57,367 bases of DNA, from contig DAOUSN010000010.1 of the NCBI GenBank assembly GCA_030627205.1, forward strand, positions 1-57,367, in the 5' to 3' direction. The notes under the pieces are model-generated. The model did no database searches, had not been told where the DNA came from, and saw only the letters and a list, made by a program, of their open reading frames with translations. Of this stretch, positions 36,864-44,771 are shown piece after piece. Within the stretch, counting starts at the first letter, position 1, and each line of letters opens with the position of its first letter. Origin of the DNA: Methylococcaceae bacterium. GTDB taxonomy: Bacteria > Pseudomonadota > Gammaproteobacteria > Methylococcales > Methylomonadaceae. The position numbers were made by a program, and so were the translations under genes.

Positions 36864-39800
36864 TTAAAAAAGTGTTTTAGGACAGGAAATATTAATAATC
36901 CGATTAAATGAGTTTTGAGTATTATTAACTTTTAGTTCGTATTGAATAGATCCCCCTCTTTGAGAAAAAATAAGTGTATTTCCTTTTTTCACTTGTTTAA
37001 TAAAATTAAAAATCGCCCATTTATGGCTTTCAGCAGAAAATTCAGGGCTATCACCACTTTTTAATTTAAGGGTTAAACTCGGTTGCTCACCATTATTAGG
37101 CCAATCAAAACTTTCAGAACGAGGGGGTTCACCTGCTCGATAAAATAATGTTTTACTACCATAACGAAAGGTAGCACTGATAATACCTGAAGGCACGGTG
37201 GGTGTTAAAGTGAAGTTAACGCCTAAACGACTACCATTAAAAAAAGCTTCTCGCAAATATTTTGCATCATTAAATAAAGCAGGTTCAGTTAATGTAGGAA
37301 TTTCTGATTTAGCTGGATTAAAATAATTCTTTTCAAAATTATCTAATGTTCCCCCTCTGCTAAAAAAACTGGCAAAAGCCCCTTGTGAAACAGCTTGATT
37401 AGGCGGATAAGTGCCTGCAACCGTTTGGCATTCACTTAAAATAGCCTGCCAAGCAGTATTAAGTTTGGTTTTAACCCGATCATCTTTACCTTCTTCCGCC
37501 CCACTTTCAGCGCTATCTTTGACACTATTAAATAAACGTTTTAAATCTTGTGTGCCATCTTCACTGTTTTCTGAATGACCTAACAAATTATTAATTTCAC
37601 GTCCTAAATTAGTCACCGCTATATCGGCATTATCGGATTTATTATCAATAACTGATTGTACTTTTTTTAAAATATCATCAAGTTCTTTAATATCTAATCC
37701 GTTTATATGTGTAAATGCAGCACGGATGGTTTTAACTTCTGAAGGTATTTTTTGTCTCCGCCCTTTTTTATTACGATTTAATTTATTATTCAAGCGATTG
37801 GCTTTATTTAACGTGCTATTTTTACGCACTATTTCTTTTAATACAACTTTACCTAAAGTACCTTTTTTATCTGAATGTTCCTCATCATCACCTGAACAAG
37901 CTAATAAACTATCGGTATTCTCTTTAATATTTTTTAATAAGGTTTTTAAAACTGAGTCTGGCGTAGATAAGGCATATAAACGATCAGAGATGTCCTTCAT
38001 ATCTTCCATTTTTTTAATTCGCAAGTTTCCTAAAAACTGTTTCCATGCTTTGATATATTTTTTAGCATAAATATCTTTGATTAAGTCTTGATTTTGATGA
38101 ATCTTTTTATCTTCATCTAACAACCAATTCATTCGTTCTATTTCTCGAACAATGCTATCACCTACTGAGGTTCTAAAAAATCCACAATACCCTAATGCAG
38201 TATAAAACCCAGGAACAGTGGGTAAATCATAACCTTCTCTAGGGCTAAAAAGACTCTCAGCCTTATTTAATTTAAAGTCTTCAATATCGGTTAATTCTTT
38301 TACATCCCTTGTTATTCCATCATATAAGCGATCTGTCATTGAGCGTTCACGGATTAATTTAGCCCGTAATTGAGCAATAAATATTCGATCATTAATTTCA
38401 TCCTCTTCAATAAACACTTTAGGCATTAACCGCGTTAGATGTGCTGAAAGTCGATCATAAGTATTATCTTTAAATTCTTCAAGCCAATAATCACTAAGGG
38501 TTTTATCAAATCGTTCCTTATTAAAATGTTTTTCACTATCCTTCATTTTAATCATTAAATAAGCTTCTAAGGCAGGGGCTATCTGGGTATATAAATTTAT
38601 TTCATTTTGTCCTTGTGAATTTTCTAGGGTCTGCTTCATTCTATTTAATAAATACAAAGCAATATGCCGTAGAAAAACACGATTCAAAACATTTTGATAA
38701 AATTGTTGCTGTGTAAATTCTTCTCCTTGATATAAACCATGATGCATTGAAGTAGGGTCTTTTTCTGTTTGGAAAACTTGACTTGCATTATAAGCATCAT
38801 CTAGGGCGGGAAGTAGGGCGGCTAAATTAGATTGTACGGTTTCTTTTTCAGGTTTTTTTGCTTTATAATCTGCAATGAGTTCTTTTATTTGTGATAATTT
38901 ATCTTCATTTTCACCTGCACTAACAGGCCAAAACCAAACCCCATAAGCTAATGACGCCATAAAAGAACTTATTAATGCGGCGGATAATAACCGATAACTT
39001 AATTTATTCAGATGTCCACGCCCAAAGCTCACTAAATTTTGTTCTTCAAAAACAACCTTTTTTAATAAGGTATTAATGAAATAACTACGTCCCTCTCCTT
39101 GATAAGGCGTAGAGATCGAATTAATATTTAATAATATCTTATTAGTATGAGTCGTCATCACCCGTTCTATCGGGGAACCCATTTGAGTTCCACTAGTAAA
39201 ATAAATCCCTCTTAAAACTGGGTCAAAGTTATGGCTAGGTTGAAAAATTAGACTAATAAAATCTTCAAGCACCTGTTTAGAATGGTTTAATTCTTGAGGA
39301 AACCGATAAATTAGCTCCCGATTATTGATGTTATTCGTCTGAGCAAGGCTGGCAATAACTCCTTCATTTAAGCGTTTTATTAATAAATCAAATTCATCTG
39401 AAAAATGCCCTGAATTACTGCTCACTTTATTCATCGAACCTGTAAAGTAGGCTTTAAACTTTGCAAAACCGCCTGTTTGTATTTCCTCTAGTGGAAAAGT
39501 AAATCCAAAAACTTGATCTAACAAGGCTTTTTTTTCTTCAAATTTAGAAAAATATTGGGTGAACCCTGCAATCAAATCTAATTTGGTGAACAAAACATAA
39601 ATTGGATAACGAATCCCTAAAGTATCGTTAAGCTCATACAAATGTTGTTGTATTTTACCAATATGTAATTGTCGTTGTTCAGGTGACTGAGATAATAACT
39701 CATTAATATCAAAGGTAATTAAAACGCCGTTAATAGGGACATTTTTACGGGTTTTACATAACATCTGTAAAAAGCTTTTCCAAACTTTTTTATCAATAGC

Positions 39801-40358
39801 CGAATTACTTTCATCACTAAAATAACGACCTGCGGTATCAATTAAAATAGCCTCATTGGTAATCCACCAATCACAATTACGTGTTCCACCCAGACCCGTC
39901 GTATCTTTATGAGGCCCTTGGTCTCTTAATGCTAATGGCTCTTCAAGATTAGAGTTTTTAAGAATGGTTGTTTTTCCAGAACCAGGAGGACCAATGATAA
40001 TGTAATGAGGGATTTCATGAAGGGGGTATTTATTTCGCTTCAATAACGCTAAAGTTTCATTTAATTTATTATTAATCTCCAATGCTTGTTGCTTTACAAT
40101 CTCTGATTCAGAATCTTCAACGCTTGAATTATTTCCATAAGCTTGATAGGCATCATCATTACGTTTTTTATTCATCCAAAAACAGCTACCTAAAAAAATC
40201 AGACAAAGGCTCGTCAATAGCCCAATCATAATCCAGCGGGTTGACTTTTCAAATAAAAATTCTATCCCTATAAATTCGGGTAAAAACCAAACCAGTAAAG
40301 ATAAAATAAGGGTTAAAAATAAACTGATAAAATAATAACTTTTAAAAAACTTTCCCAC
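36864..40358 (-). CDS. tssM: T6SS inner-membrane protein TssM (IcmF)
   Basis: An 1164-residue core component of the membrane complex. Two membrane helices lie at about 8-32 and 41-61, and a third near 448-470. The cytoplasmic NTPase-like domain has Walker A GPPGSGKT (123-130) and the switch IDTAGRYFSD. The long periplasmic part, rich in Lys and Asp, ends in the TssM_C beta domain (FRYGSKTLFYRAG) that binds TssJ. Residues near 870-895 are an extended Asn/Lys/Arg-rich stretch. Lies 14 bases after tssL. Confidence 0.97.
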   Translation of the reverse strand: MGKFFKSYYFISLFLTLILSLLVWFLPEFIGIEFLFEKSTRWIMIGLLTSLCLIFLGSCFWMNKKRNDDAYQAYGNNSSVEDSESEIVKQQALEINNKLNETLALLKRNKYPLHEIPHYIIIGPPGSGKTTILKNSNLEEPLALRDQGPHKDTTGLGGTRNCDWWITNEAILIDTAGRYFSDESNSAIDKKVWKSFLQMLCKTRKNVPINGVLITFDINELLSQSPEQRQLHIGKIQQHLYELNDTLGIRYPIYVLFTKLDLIAGFTQYFSKFEEKKALLDQVFGFTFPLEEIQTGGFAKFKAYFTGSMNKVSSNSGHFSDEFDLLIKRLNEGVIASLAQTNNINNRELIYRFPQELNHSKQVLEDFISLIFQPSHNFDPVLRGIYFTSGTQMGSPIERVMTTHTNKILLNINSISTPYQGEGRSYFINTLLKKVVFEEQNLVSFGRGHLNKLSYRLLSAALISSFMASLAYGVWFWPVSAGENEDKLSQIKELIADYKAKKPEKETVQSNLAALLPALDDAYNASQVFQTEKDPTSMHHGLYQGEEFTQQQFYQNVLNRVFLRHIALYLLNRMKQTLENSQGQNEINLYTQIAPALEAYLMIKMKDSEKHFNKERFDKTLSDYWLEEFKDNTYDRLSAHLTRLMPKVFIEEDEINDRIFIAQLRAKLIRERSMTDRLYDGITRDVKELTDIEDFKLNKAESLFSPREGYDLPTVPGFYTALGYCGFFRTSVGDSIVREIERMNWLLDEDKKIHQNQDLIKDIYAKKYIKAWKQFLGNLRIKKMEDMKDISDRLYALSTPDSVLKTLLKNIKENTDSLLACSGDDEEHSDKKGTLGKVVLKEIVRKNSTLNKANRLNNKLNRNKKGRRQKIPSEVKTIRAAFTHINGLDIKELDDILKKVQSVIDNKSDNADIAVTNLGREINNLLGHSENSEDGTQDLKRLFNSVKDSAESGAEEGKDDRVKTKLNTAWQAILSECQTVAGTYPPNQAVSQGAFASFFSRGGTLDNFEKNYFNPAKSEIPTLTEPALFNDAKYLREAFFNGSRLGVNFTLTPTVPSGIISATFRYGSKTLFYRAGEPPRSESFDWPNNGEQPSLTLKLKSGDSPEFSAESHKWAIFNFIKQVKKGNTLIFSQRGGSIQYELKVNNTQNSFNRIINISCPKTLF

Positions 40359-40371
40359 CTTTATGTCTCCG

Positions 40372-41685
40372 TTATTTAACTTCAGTGACCGTGATTTCTA
40401 CTGATTGATTTGATTCCGCTTTATTTTTACCTTCTTTTTTACTAATAGGGTTATTTGTTCCAAGACCTTCTCCTGTTACCGTCTCAATAAAGAAACAACT
40501 TTTAATTTGTGCATTCAAATAGTTTTTTGTTGCTTGAGATCTTTTTTCTGAAAGCCATTGGTTATGCTTGAAATTTCCTTTTGACGAAGCTCTACCTAGT
40601 AGATTTATTTTAATAGTTTGCTTAGTTTTTCTTTTTAATTGAGTACATAAACCTTCTAATTTACTTAAAAAACTATTTATTTTATTTTTTTCTGAAATCT
40701 CTAAGTCATATCTTGAAGTTTTAAAAAAAACAAAAGATTTTTCTCTTAATAACTCTATAACCGCAGTATTTACAGTAGGTTTATTCATTGTACCCGATGT
40801 TTTTATTTTTATTTCTGTTTCTATATCAAAAACTACTTTATTATTAATTAACTTTAAATCAGCTTGTGCAATATCTAAACTCTGAATAACATCTAGTTTC
40901 TGAGTGCCTAAGTTATTTAAATAATAAAAATACATTCCCCCTAGAAGACTGAGTAATACAACTAACGCAAGCACCGCATATTGCCACCGAGATTTTATTT
41001 TATTGGTTGCTGTTCCTTGCCAATGGGTTGATAAAGGTTTATCTGCATGAGAAAAATTCCGAAAGTTATTAATAAAATGATACAGATCTGTTTTAATAAT
41101 ACCTAATTCTTCTTTTTGATTATCAATTTTATATTTACCCCCATAATTAAAAGATAAGCAAACATAAATGAGTTCTAATAAATAAACTAAACCATCACGC
41201 GTATTCGTATCACAAGGATGATTTAAGCTTTCTTTTATCACCTCCATCTTAGTAAAAAATTTTACCCCACCTTCGCCATCATGACAAAACTCAAGTAATA
41301 AAGGACTTTGTCTCCACTTATTTCCCCAGGGGCGACTCATGATCTTTTCGTCTAAAAATGTACACAATAAATAGATTGCATCATTAATTAAATCATTGGA
41401 GAAGCCTTTTAGCTGCTGTTGAAAATGCTGAACTTCGGTTCTTAATAATTCTTTTAATTGGAGAATATCAGGGGAAACTTCTTGTCGAGACAAGCCAATA
41501 CCGAGTGTAAGTAAGGGATTAGCTAGTTTAATTAAAGGATTAATATCGTTGCCATTATTAATAACCTGTGATGCAGCCGAAGATGGGTTAGAATGGTTAT
41601 TCTTCGTTGAATTTTCAGGCCCTCTTCTCGGTCTTCGGGGACGTGTTGATTGAGATCCAAATTGAGTTGCGTCATCATCGCACAT
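40372..41685 (-). CDS. tssL: T6SS TssL (DotU) with C-terminal OmpA-like domain
   Basis: A 437-residue inner-membrane protein. Residues 1-45 are a polar, Pro/Arg/Ser-rich tail. The DotU domain follows (NPLLTLGIGLSRQE, LINDAIYLLCTFLDEKIM, GNKWRQSPLLLEFCHDGEGG and ELIYVCLSFNYGGKY). A single membrane helix is at about 236-255. Residues 300-437 form an OmpA/MotB-like domain (SEKRSQATKNYLNAQIK region and GEGLGTNNPIS), which would hold the complex to peptidoglycan; this evolved TssL form is known elsewhere. It forms the membrane complex with TssM and TssJ. Confidence 0.95.
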   Translation of the reverse strand: MCDDDATQFGSQSTRPRRPRRGPENSTKNNHSNPSSAASQVINNGNDINPLIKLANPLLTLGIGLSRQEVSPDILQLKELLRTEVQHFQQQLKGFSNDLINDAIYLLCTFLDEKIMSRPWGNKWRQSPLLLEFCHDGEGGVKFFTKMEVIKESLNHPCDTNTRDGLVYLLELIYVCLSFNYGGKYKIDNQKEELGIIKTDLYHFINNFRNFSHADKPLSTHWQGTATNKIKSRWQYAVLALVVLLSLLGGMYFYYLNNLGTQKLDVIQSLDIAQADLKLINNKVVFDIETEIKIKTSGTMNKPTVNTAVIELLREKSFVFFKTSRYDLEISEKNKINSFLSKLEGLCTQLKRKTKQTIKINLLGRASSKGNFKHNQWLSEKRSQATKNYLNAQIKSCFFIETVTGEGLGTNNPISKKEGKNKAESNQSVEITVTEVK

Positions 41686-41707
41686 AATTATTTCCGTAGA
41701 TTTTTAC

Positions 41708-43057
41708 TTAATTTTTAATTGCCCAAAGCATTAACTCGACAGTTTGAAAGGGGTCATCAGCATGAAGACTAATACCATTGGCTTCTTTGAGTTCTTCCCA
41801 ATACTTTCCTTGTTGTTGAAATTGAAAATAAACAAAGGTTTCATCATAAGGAAGTTTGGGAGGGATTCTGGGACAATGAGTTAGTTTTACCCCGGGGACT
41901 AACAAAGAAACCATCCGCATAATTTTTTGTGATGGACCTATTTTTACTTGCTTTGAAAAATTTTCTCTAACGACATCTGCGCCTTCTTTTGATTTTACCG
42001 CTAAATAAAATGAGGCAATACTTAATAAATCGCGTAAATTAATATCATTTTTCTGCTCCCCAAGATGGGTGCTATACAAACCTGTTTCAGGATTAGTTAA
42101 TGGAATTCTAAAGACATCTCTGTCAACACTCATGGATAAATAACGGCGTAATAATTCCATTAACGGCGGAAATGTTTGCTGTAAATTAGTATGTTGATAA
42201 CGCGGAAGCTGACATTCTTTTTCTTGTTGAAAAAGAGCTAGTTCATTGATAATCTGAATTAAGGTGGTATAAAAATATTCAGGTGAAATAGTAGCCGTTT
42301 CAATAAAGTGATGAGTAATGGCTTCATAGCGTCTTAATAATTGCAATAATAAAAAATTACGCCCATACTCATCATCTCGGATATATCCTAGAACCGCTCG
42401 TGCTTGCGTATGTATAAGGGCGTAGGTTTCTTTTAAATAATCGGTTAAAATTTTACTGGCAGAACAATTTAAAGAAGGTGGAATAAAAAACTTTTCCAAT
42501 AAAATATTACTCCCGTTTTCAATCGTGTTAATTTTTGCAATGGCAACACAACTATAAGCAGACCTATCTTCTGATTCTAACAATAAACAACAATTCAATC
42601 GACCTAATTCAACACTCTCTTTTTTAGCCTCTCTATCGCTAAGGTCTGGTAAATCGCTATCATCTGAAATATAACGTGCCATGGTTTCATCGGTATAGTT
42701 TTCGGCGACTTCTGAGGTATTACCTGTAATGAGGGGTAAGGCTAAATAAACAATTTCAGATTGAATAGCCGTTGAAATGGCTTTAGGTAAAGGCAGTGAT
42801 AAATTTTGGTGATGAATAGTTTGCGGGGTCGTTACAATCGTGCCATCAGGAAGAATAATTTGGCACTGTGTAATCACAATTTTTAATTCTACTAATGCGC
42901 TTTGGTCTATTTCTAAAGTTAATACGCCCCAATGATAACTAGAACTGGATAAATTATATAGCTTATCTTGTTCGGTAAAATAACGTTGTTGTTGTTGAAA
43001 ATGCTGAGGGGTAACAAATAAACCCTCAGACCAAATTACCTTATTAATAGCTTGCAT
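41708..43057 (-). CDS. tssK: T6SS baseplate subunit TssK (VasE/ImpJ)
   Basis: A 449-residue protein that joins baseplate wedges to the TssL/TssM complex. The start pattern VIWSEGLFVTPQHFQQQQRY is diagnostic; the body shows the GRLNCCLLLE strand and NCSASKILTDYLKE, and the end is LPYDETFVYFQFQQQGKYW followed by SLHADDP. Length is as usual (about 445). It lies between tssJ and tssL in the leftward operon. Confidence 0.97.
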   Translation of the reverse strand: MQAINKVIWSEGLFVTPQHFQQQQRYFTEQDKLYNLSSSSYHWGVLTLEIDQSALVELKIVITQCQIILPDGTIVTTPQTIHHQNLSLPLPKAISTAIQSEIVYLALPLITGNTSEVAENYTDETMARYISDDSDLPDLSDREAKKESVELGRLNCCLLLESEDRSAYSCVAIAKINTIENGSNILLEKFFIPPSLNCSASKILTDYLKETYALIHTQARAVLGYIRDDEYGRNFLLLQLLRRYEAITHHFIETATISPEYFYTTLIQIINELALFQQEKECQLPRYQHTNLQQTFPPLMELLRRYLSMSVDRDVFRIPLTNPETGLYSTHLGEQKNDINLRDLLSIASFYLAVKSKEGADVVRENFSKQVKIGPSQKIMRMVSLLVPGVKLTHCPRIPPKLPYDETFVYFQFQQQGKYWEELKEANGISLHADDPFQTVELMLWAIKN

Positions 43058-43070
43058 TCCGTCTCCTCAG

Positions 43071-43613
43071 TTATTTAATGATTATGTTTTTAGCGGTGAG
43101 ATAAACAGAAATCTCTGAATGATTTTGTTGAGAAACTTTGTATATTTTTTGCCATTTTGCGTGCTTAATATCCATGTAATAAGCAATAAAACCAATATAT
43201 TTAACCTTAGGGTTTATAGTTTCAATTATATAGGTTTGTGGTGATTGACCTGGTTTAAAGCGTAAATCTTCTTTTTCAATCACATCATCTTTTAACGCTT
43301 GTTTTTCATTATCGGTAATCGCTCTAAAATCCTGACCTTCAAAGTTATAAGCCGATTTTAATTGATAAATACTCACCTTTAATGGATACGACTTACCGTG
43401 CATTTGATTAAGGTCAGTTGATGGAATAAAAATGAGAGATACTTTTTTAGTTTCAGGAATAACTACTTCAGGTTTTTCTATTATTTTTATAGGCTCAGTT
43501 TTCACTGGTTCAGTTTTCACTGGCTCAGGTTTATCAGGTGAAAAAATCCCGCAGGCTGATAAAAATATAACCATAAAAACTGTTAGTCGTTTAATGTTGT
43601 TTTTTTTGTCCAT
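43071..43613 (-). CDS. tssJ: T6SS outer-membrane lipoprotein TssJ (VasD)
   Basis: A 180-residue lipoprotein with signal peptide and lipobox FLSAC (Cys21). A linker with EPVKTEPVKTEPIK repeats (about 30-50) leads to the transthyretin-like TssJ domain: SLIFIPSTDLNQMHGKSYPL, VSIYQLKSAYNF, FRAITDNE and TYIIETINPKVKYIGFIAYY. TssJ anchors the membrane complex to the outer membrane through TssM. It overlaps the FHA gene upstream by 23 bases, implying coupled translation. The Pro/Glu repeats are reflected in a short repeated DNA unit. Confidence 0.94.
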   Translation of the reverse strand: MDKKNNIKRLTVFMVIFLSACGIFSPDKPEPVKTEPVKTEPIKIIEKPEVVIPETKKVSLIFIPSTDLNQMHGKSYPLKVSIYQLKSAYNFEGQDFRAITDNEKQALKDDVIEKEDLRFKPGQSPQTYIIETINPKVKYIGFIAYYMDIKHAKWQKIYKVSQQNHSEISVYLTAKNIIIK

Positions 43614-44577
43614 AGTTCATTACGCCTTCTTTATAAGCTATCGTTATTTCCTCATATAGATTAAGTTTATTATATTGTTCACAATAAACATCCCATTCAC
43701 TTTTTCTACGAAATAGGTTAGTTTTATTATTTTGTTCTTTAGTATAATACTCTATTTTATTAGGGTCTAAGTATTTTTTAATTCTTTTTGCTGAAGATAC
43801 AGGCAAGCCTTTCATTACAAACATTAACTCATCAATATTTTTATGAATTTCGATGATTGAACTATCAAGCGGTTTATAATCTTTAGGTGTTGTCATTAAC
43901 ACTTTTAAAGCTAACCCAACATCATTGACTTTTTTTAAAATATTATTTGTACTAACTATCGTATCATCCATATCTAATGAAATTTTTATTTTGTCACGGA
44001 TACGGTTTAATTTAATAATGCCCTGAATAGCCTCTTTAAAAGACGCACCTAACAGTTTAATATCATTATCCGTTAATGAATTAATTTCATCAGTTGATAA
44101 TGATAACCCTAATCCCTCTAAAAAAACGGGTAGAAAATTAGTATTTATAGAGGAAGGAGGTGGTGTTACAGGAGGTGGTGTTACAGGAGGCGGTGTTACA
44201 GGAGGAAGCGGTTTAATGGGGCATTCTTCTATCGTCACGTTTATTTCATAAAACCCAATAAATAAAATATTACCGTGAATTAAAGCCTGTTCTCCCTTAA
44301 TTTGTTTTTCTTCATTATCAGTAGCAGAGTGACAGAACCAAATCCCTGAAGCACTATTTTCATCTCGAATAAAAAAACAGTCGTCTTTGAAAAAAATGGT
44401 CGCATGTTTCCTAGATATTTTATTCTCAGCATCAGGTAAATCCCAGTCATTTGACCCCGATTCATGTAAACGACCGATACTATATTCTTTATCACTGGAA
44501 AAACTCTTTGATTTTTGTTCTTCTAGTAGCGACTGTTCATTATGCTCTACATTAGAGATCGTTAAATTTATAATCAT
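43591..44577 (-). CDS. tagH: FHA-domain protein TagH (VasC/ImpI-like), first gene of the tss operon
   Basis: A 328-residue protein. Residues about 25-110 form an FHA phosphothreonine-binding domain (YSIGRLHESGSNDWDLPD, SRKHATIFF and FIRDENSASGIWF). A Pro/Val/Thr linker of PPVTPPPVTP repeats (about 128-142) follows, then a helical C-terminal domain like those of TagH/ImpI proteins. FHA proteins are the usual substrates and readers of the T6SS kinase. The ATG is the last degenerate copy of a hexamer repeat (44575-44604), and no clear ribosome site is visible. The gene probably starts the eleven-gene leftward operon. Confidence 0.92.
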   Translation of the reverse strand: MIINLTISNVEHNEQSLLEEQKSKSFSSDKEYSIGRLHESGSNDWDLPDAENKISRKHATIFFKDDCFFIRDENSASGIWFCHSATDNEEKQIKGEQALIHGNILFIGFYEINVTIEECPIKPLPPVTPPPVTPPPVTPPPSSINTNFLPVFLEGLGLSLSTDEINSLTDNDIKLLGASFKEAIQGIIKLNRIRDKIKISLDMDDTIVSTNNILKKVNDVGLALKVLMTTPKDYKPLDSSIIEIHKNIDELMFVMKGLPVSSAKRIKKYLDPNKIEYYTKEQNNKTNLFRRKSEWDVYCEQYNKLNLYEEITIAYKEGVMNYGQKKQH

Positions 44578-44604
44578 TATCGTTATCGTTATCGTTATCG
44601 TTAT
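44575..44604. repeat. CGTTAT hexamer microsatellite overlapping the tagH start codon
   Basis: Four perfect tandem CGTTAT units fill 44581-44604, and a fifth, one base different (CATTAT), fills 44575-44580. On the minus strand this reads ATAACG four times and then ATAATG, so the tagH start codon lies inside the last unit. The array takes the place where a Shine-Dalgarno sequence would be. Confidence 0.9.
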
Positions 44605-44771
44605 AAAAGGGATTGAAAGGCAAAAAGATAAGTTTATCTTGCATGATATAGTTTATCAATGAAAAAATACATCTCACTAAAAAAGATGATTTTACAAGAA
44701 AAATATTTATTAAACTACTAACATTTAGTATATTGTACAAAACCATCACCAATACTTTTTTTGGAGATATT
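44578..44771. promoter_or_regulatory. Divergent promoter region between tagH operon and the FHA-SLT gene
   Basis: This 194-bp AT-rich gap must hold the promoters for the leftward tss operon and the rightward FHA-transglycosylase gene. I looked on both strands for GG-N10-GC sigma54 elements and found none, so these promoters are more likely sigma70-type. The hexamer repeat occupies its left end, and a GGAG ribosome site for the rightward gene lies at 44763-44766. Confidence 0.5.

Noticed and set aside
44578-44771. A second sigma54 promoter for the tagH operon
   Set aside because: I checked both strands for GG-N10-GC; the only nearby GG and GC pairs have wrong spacing.
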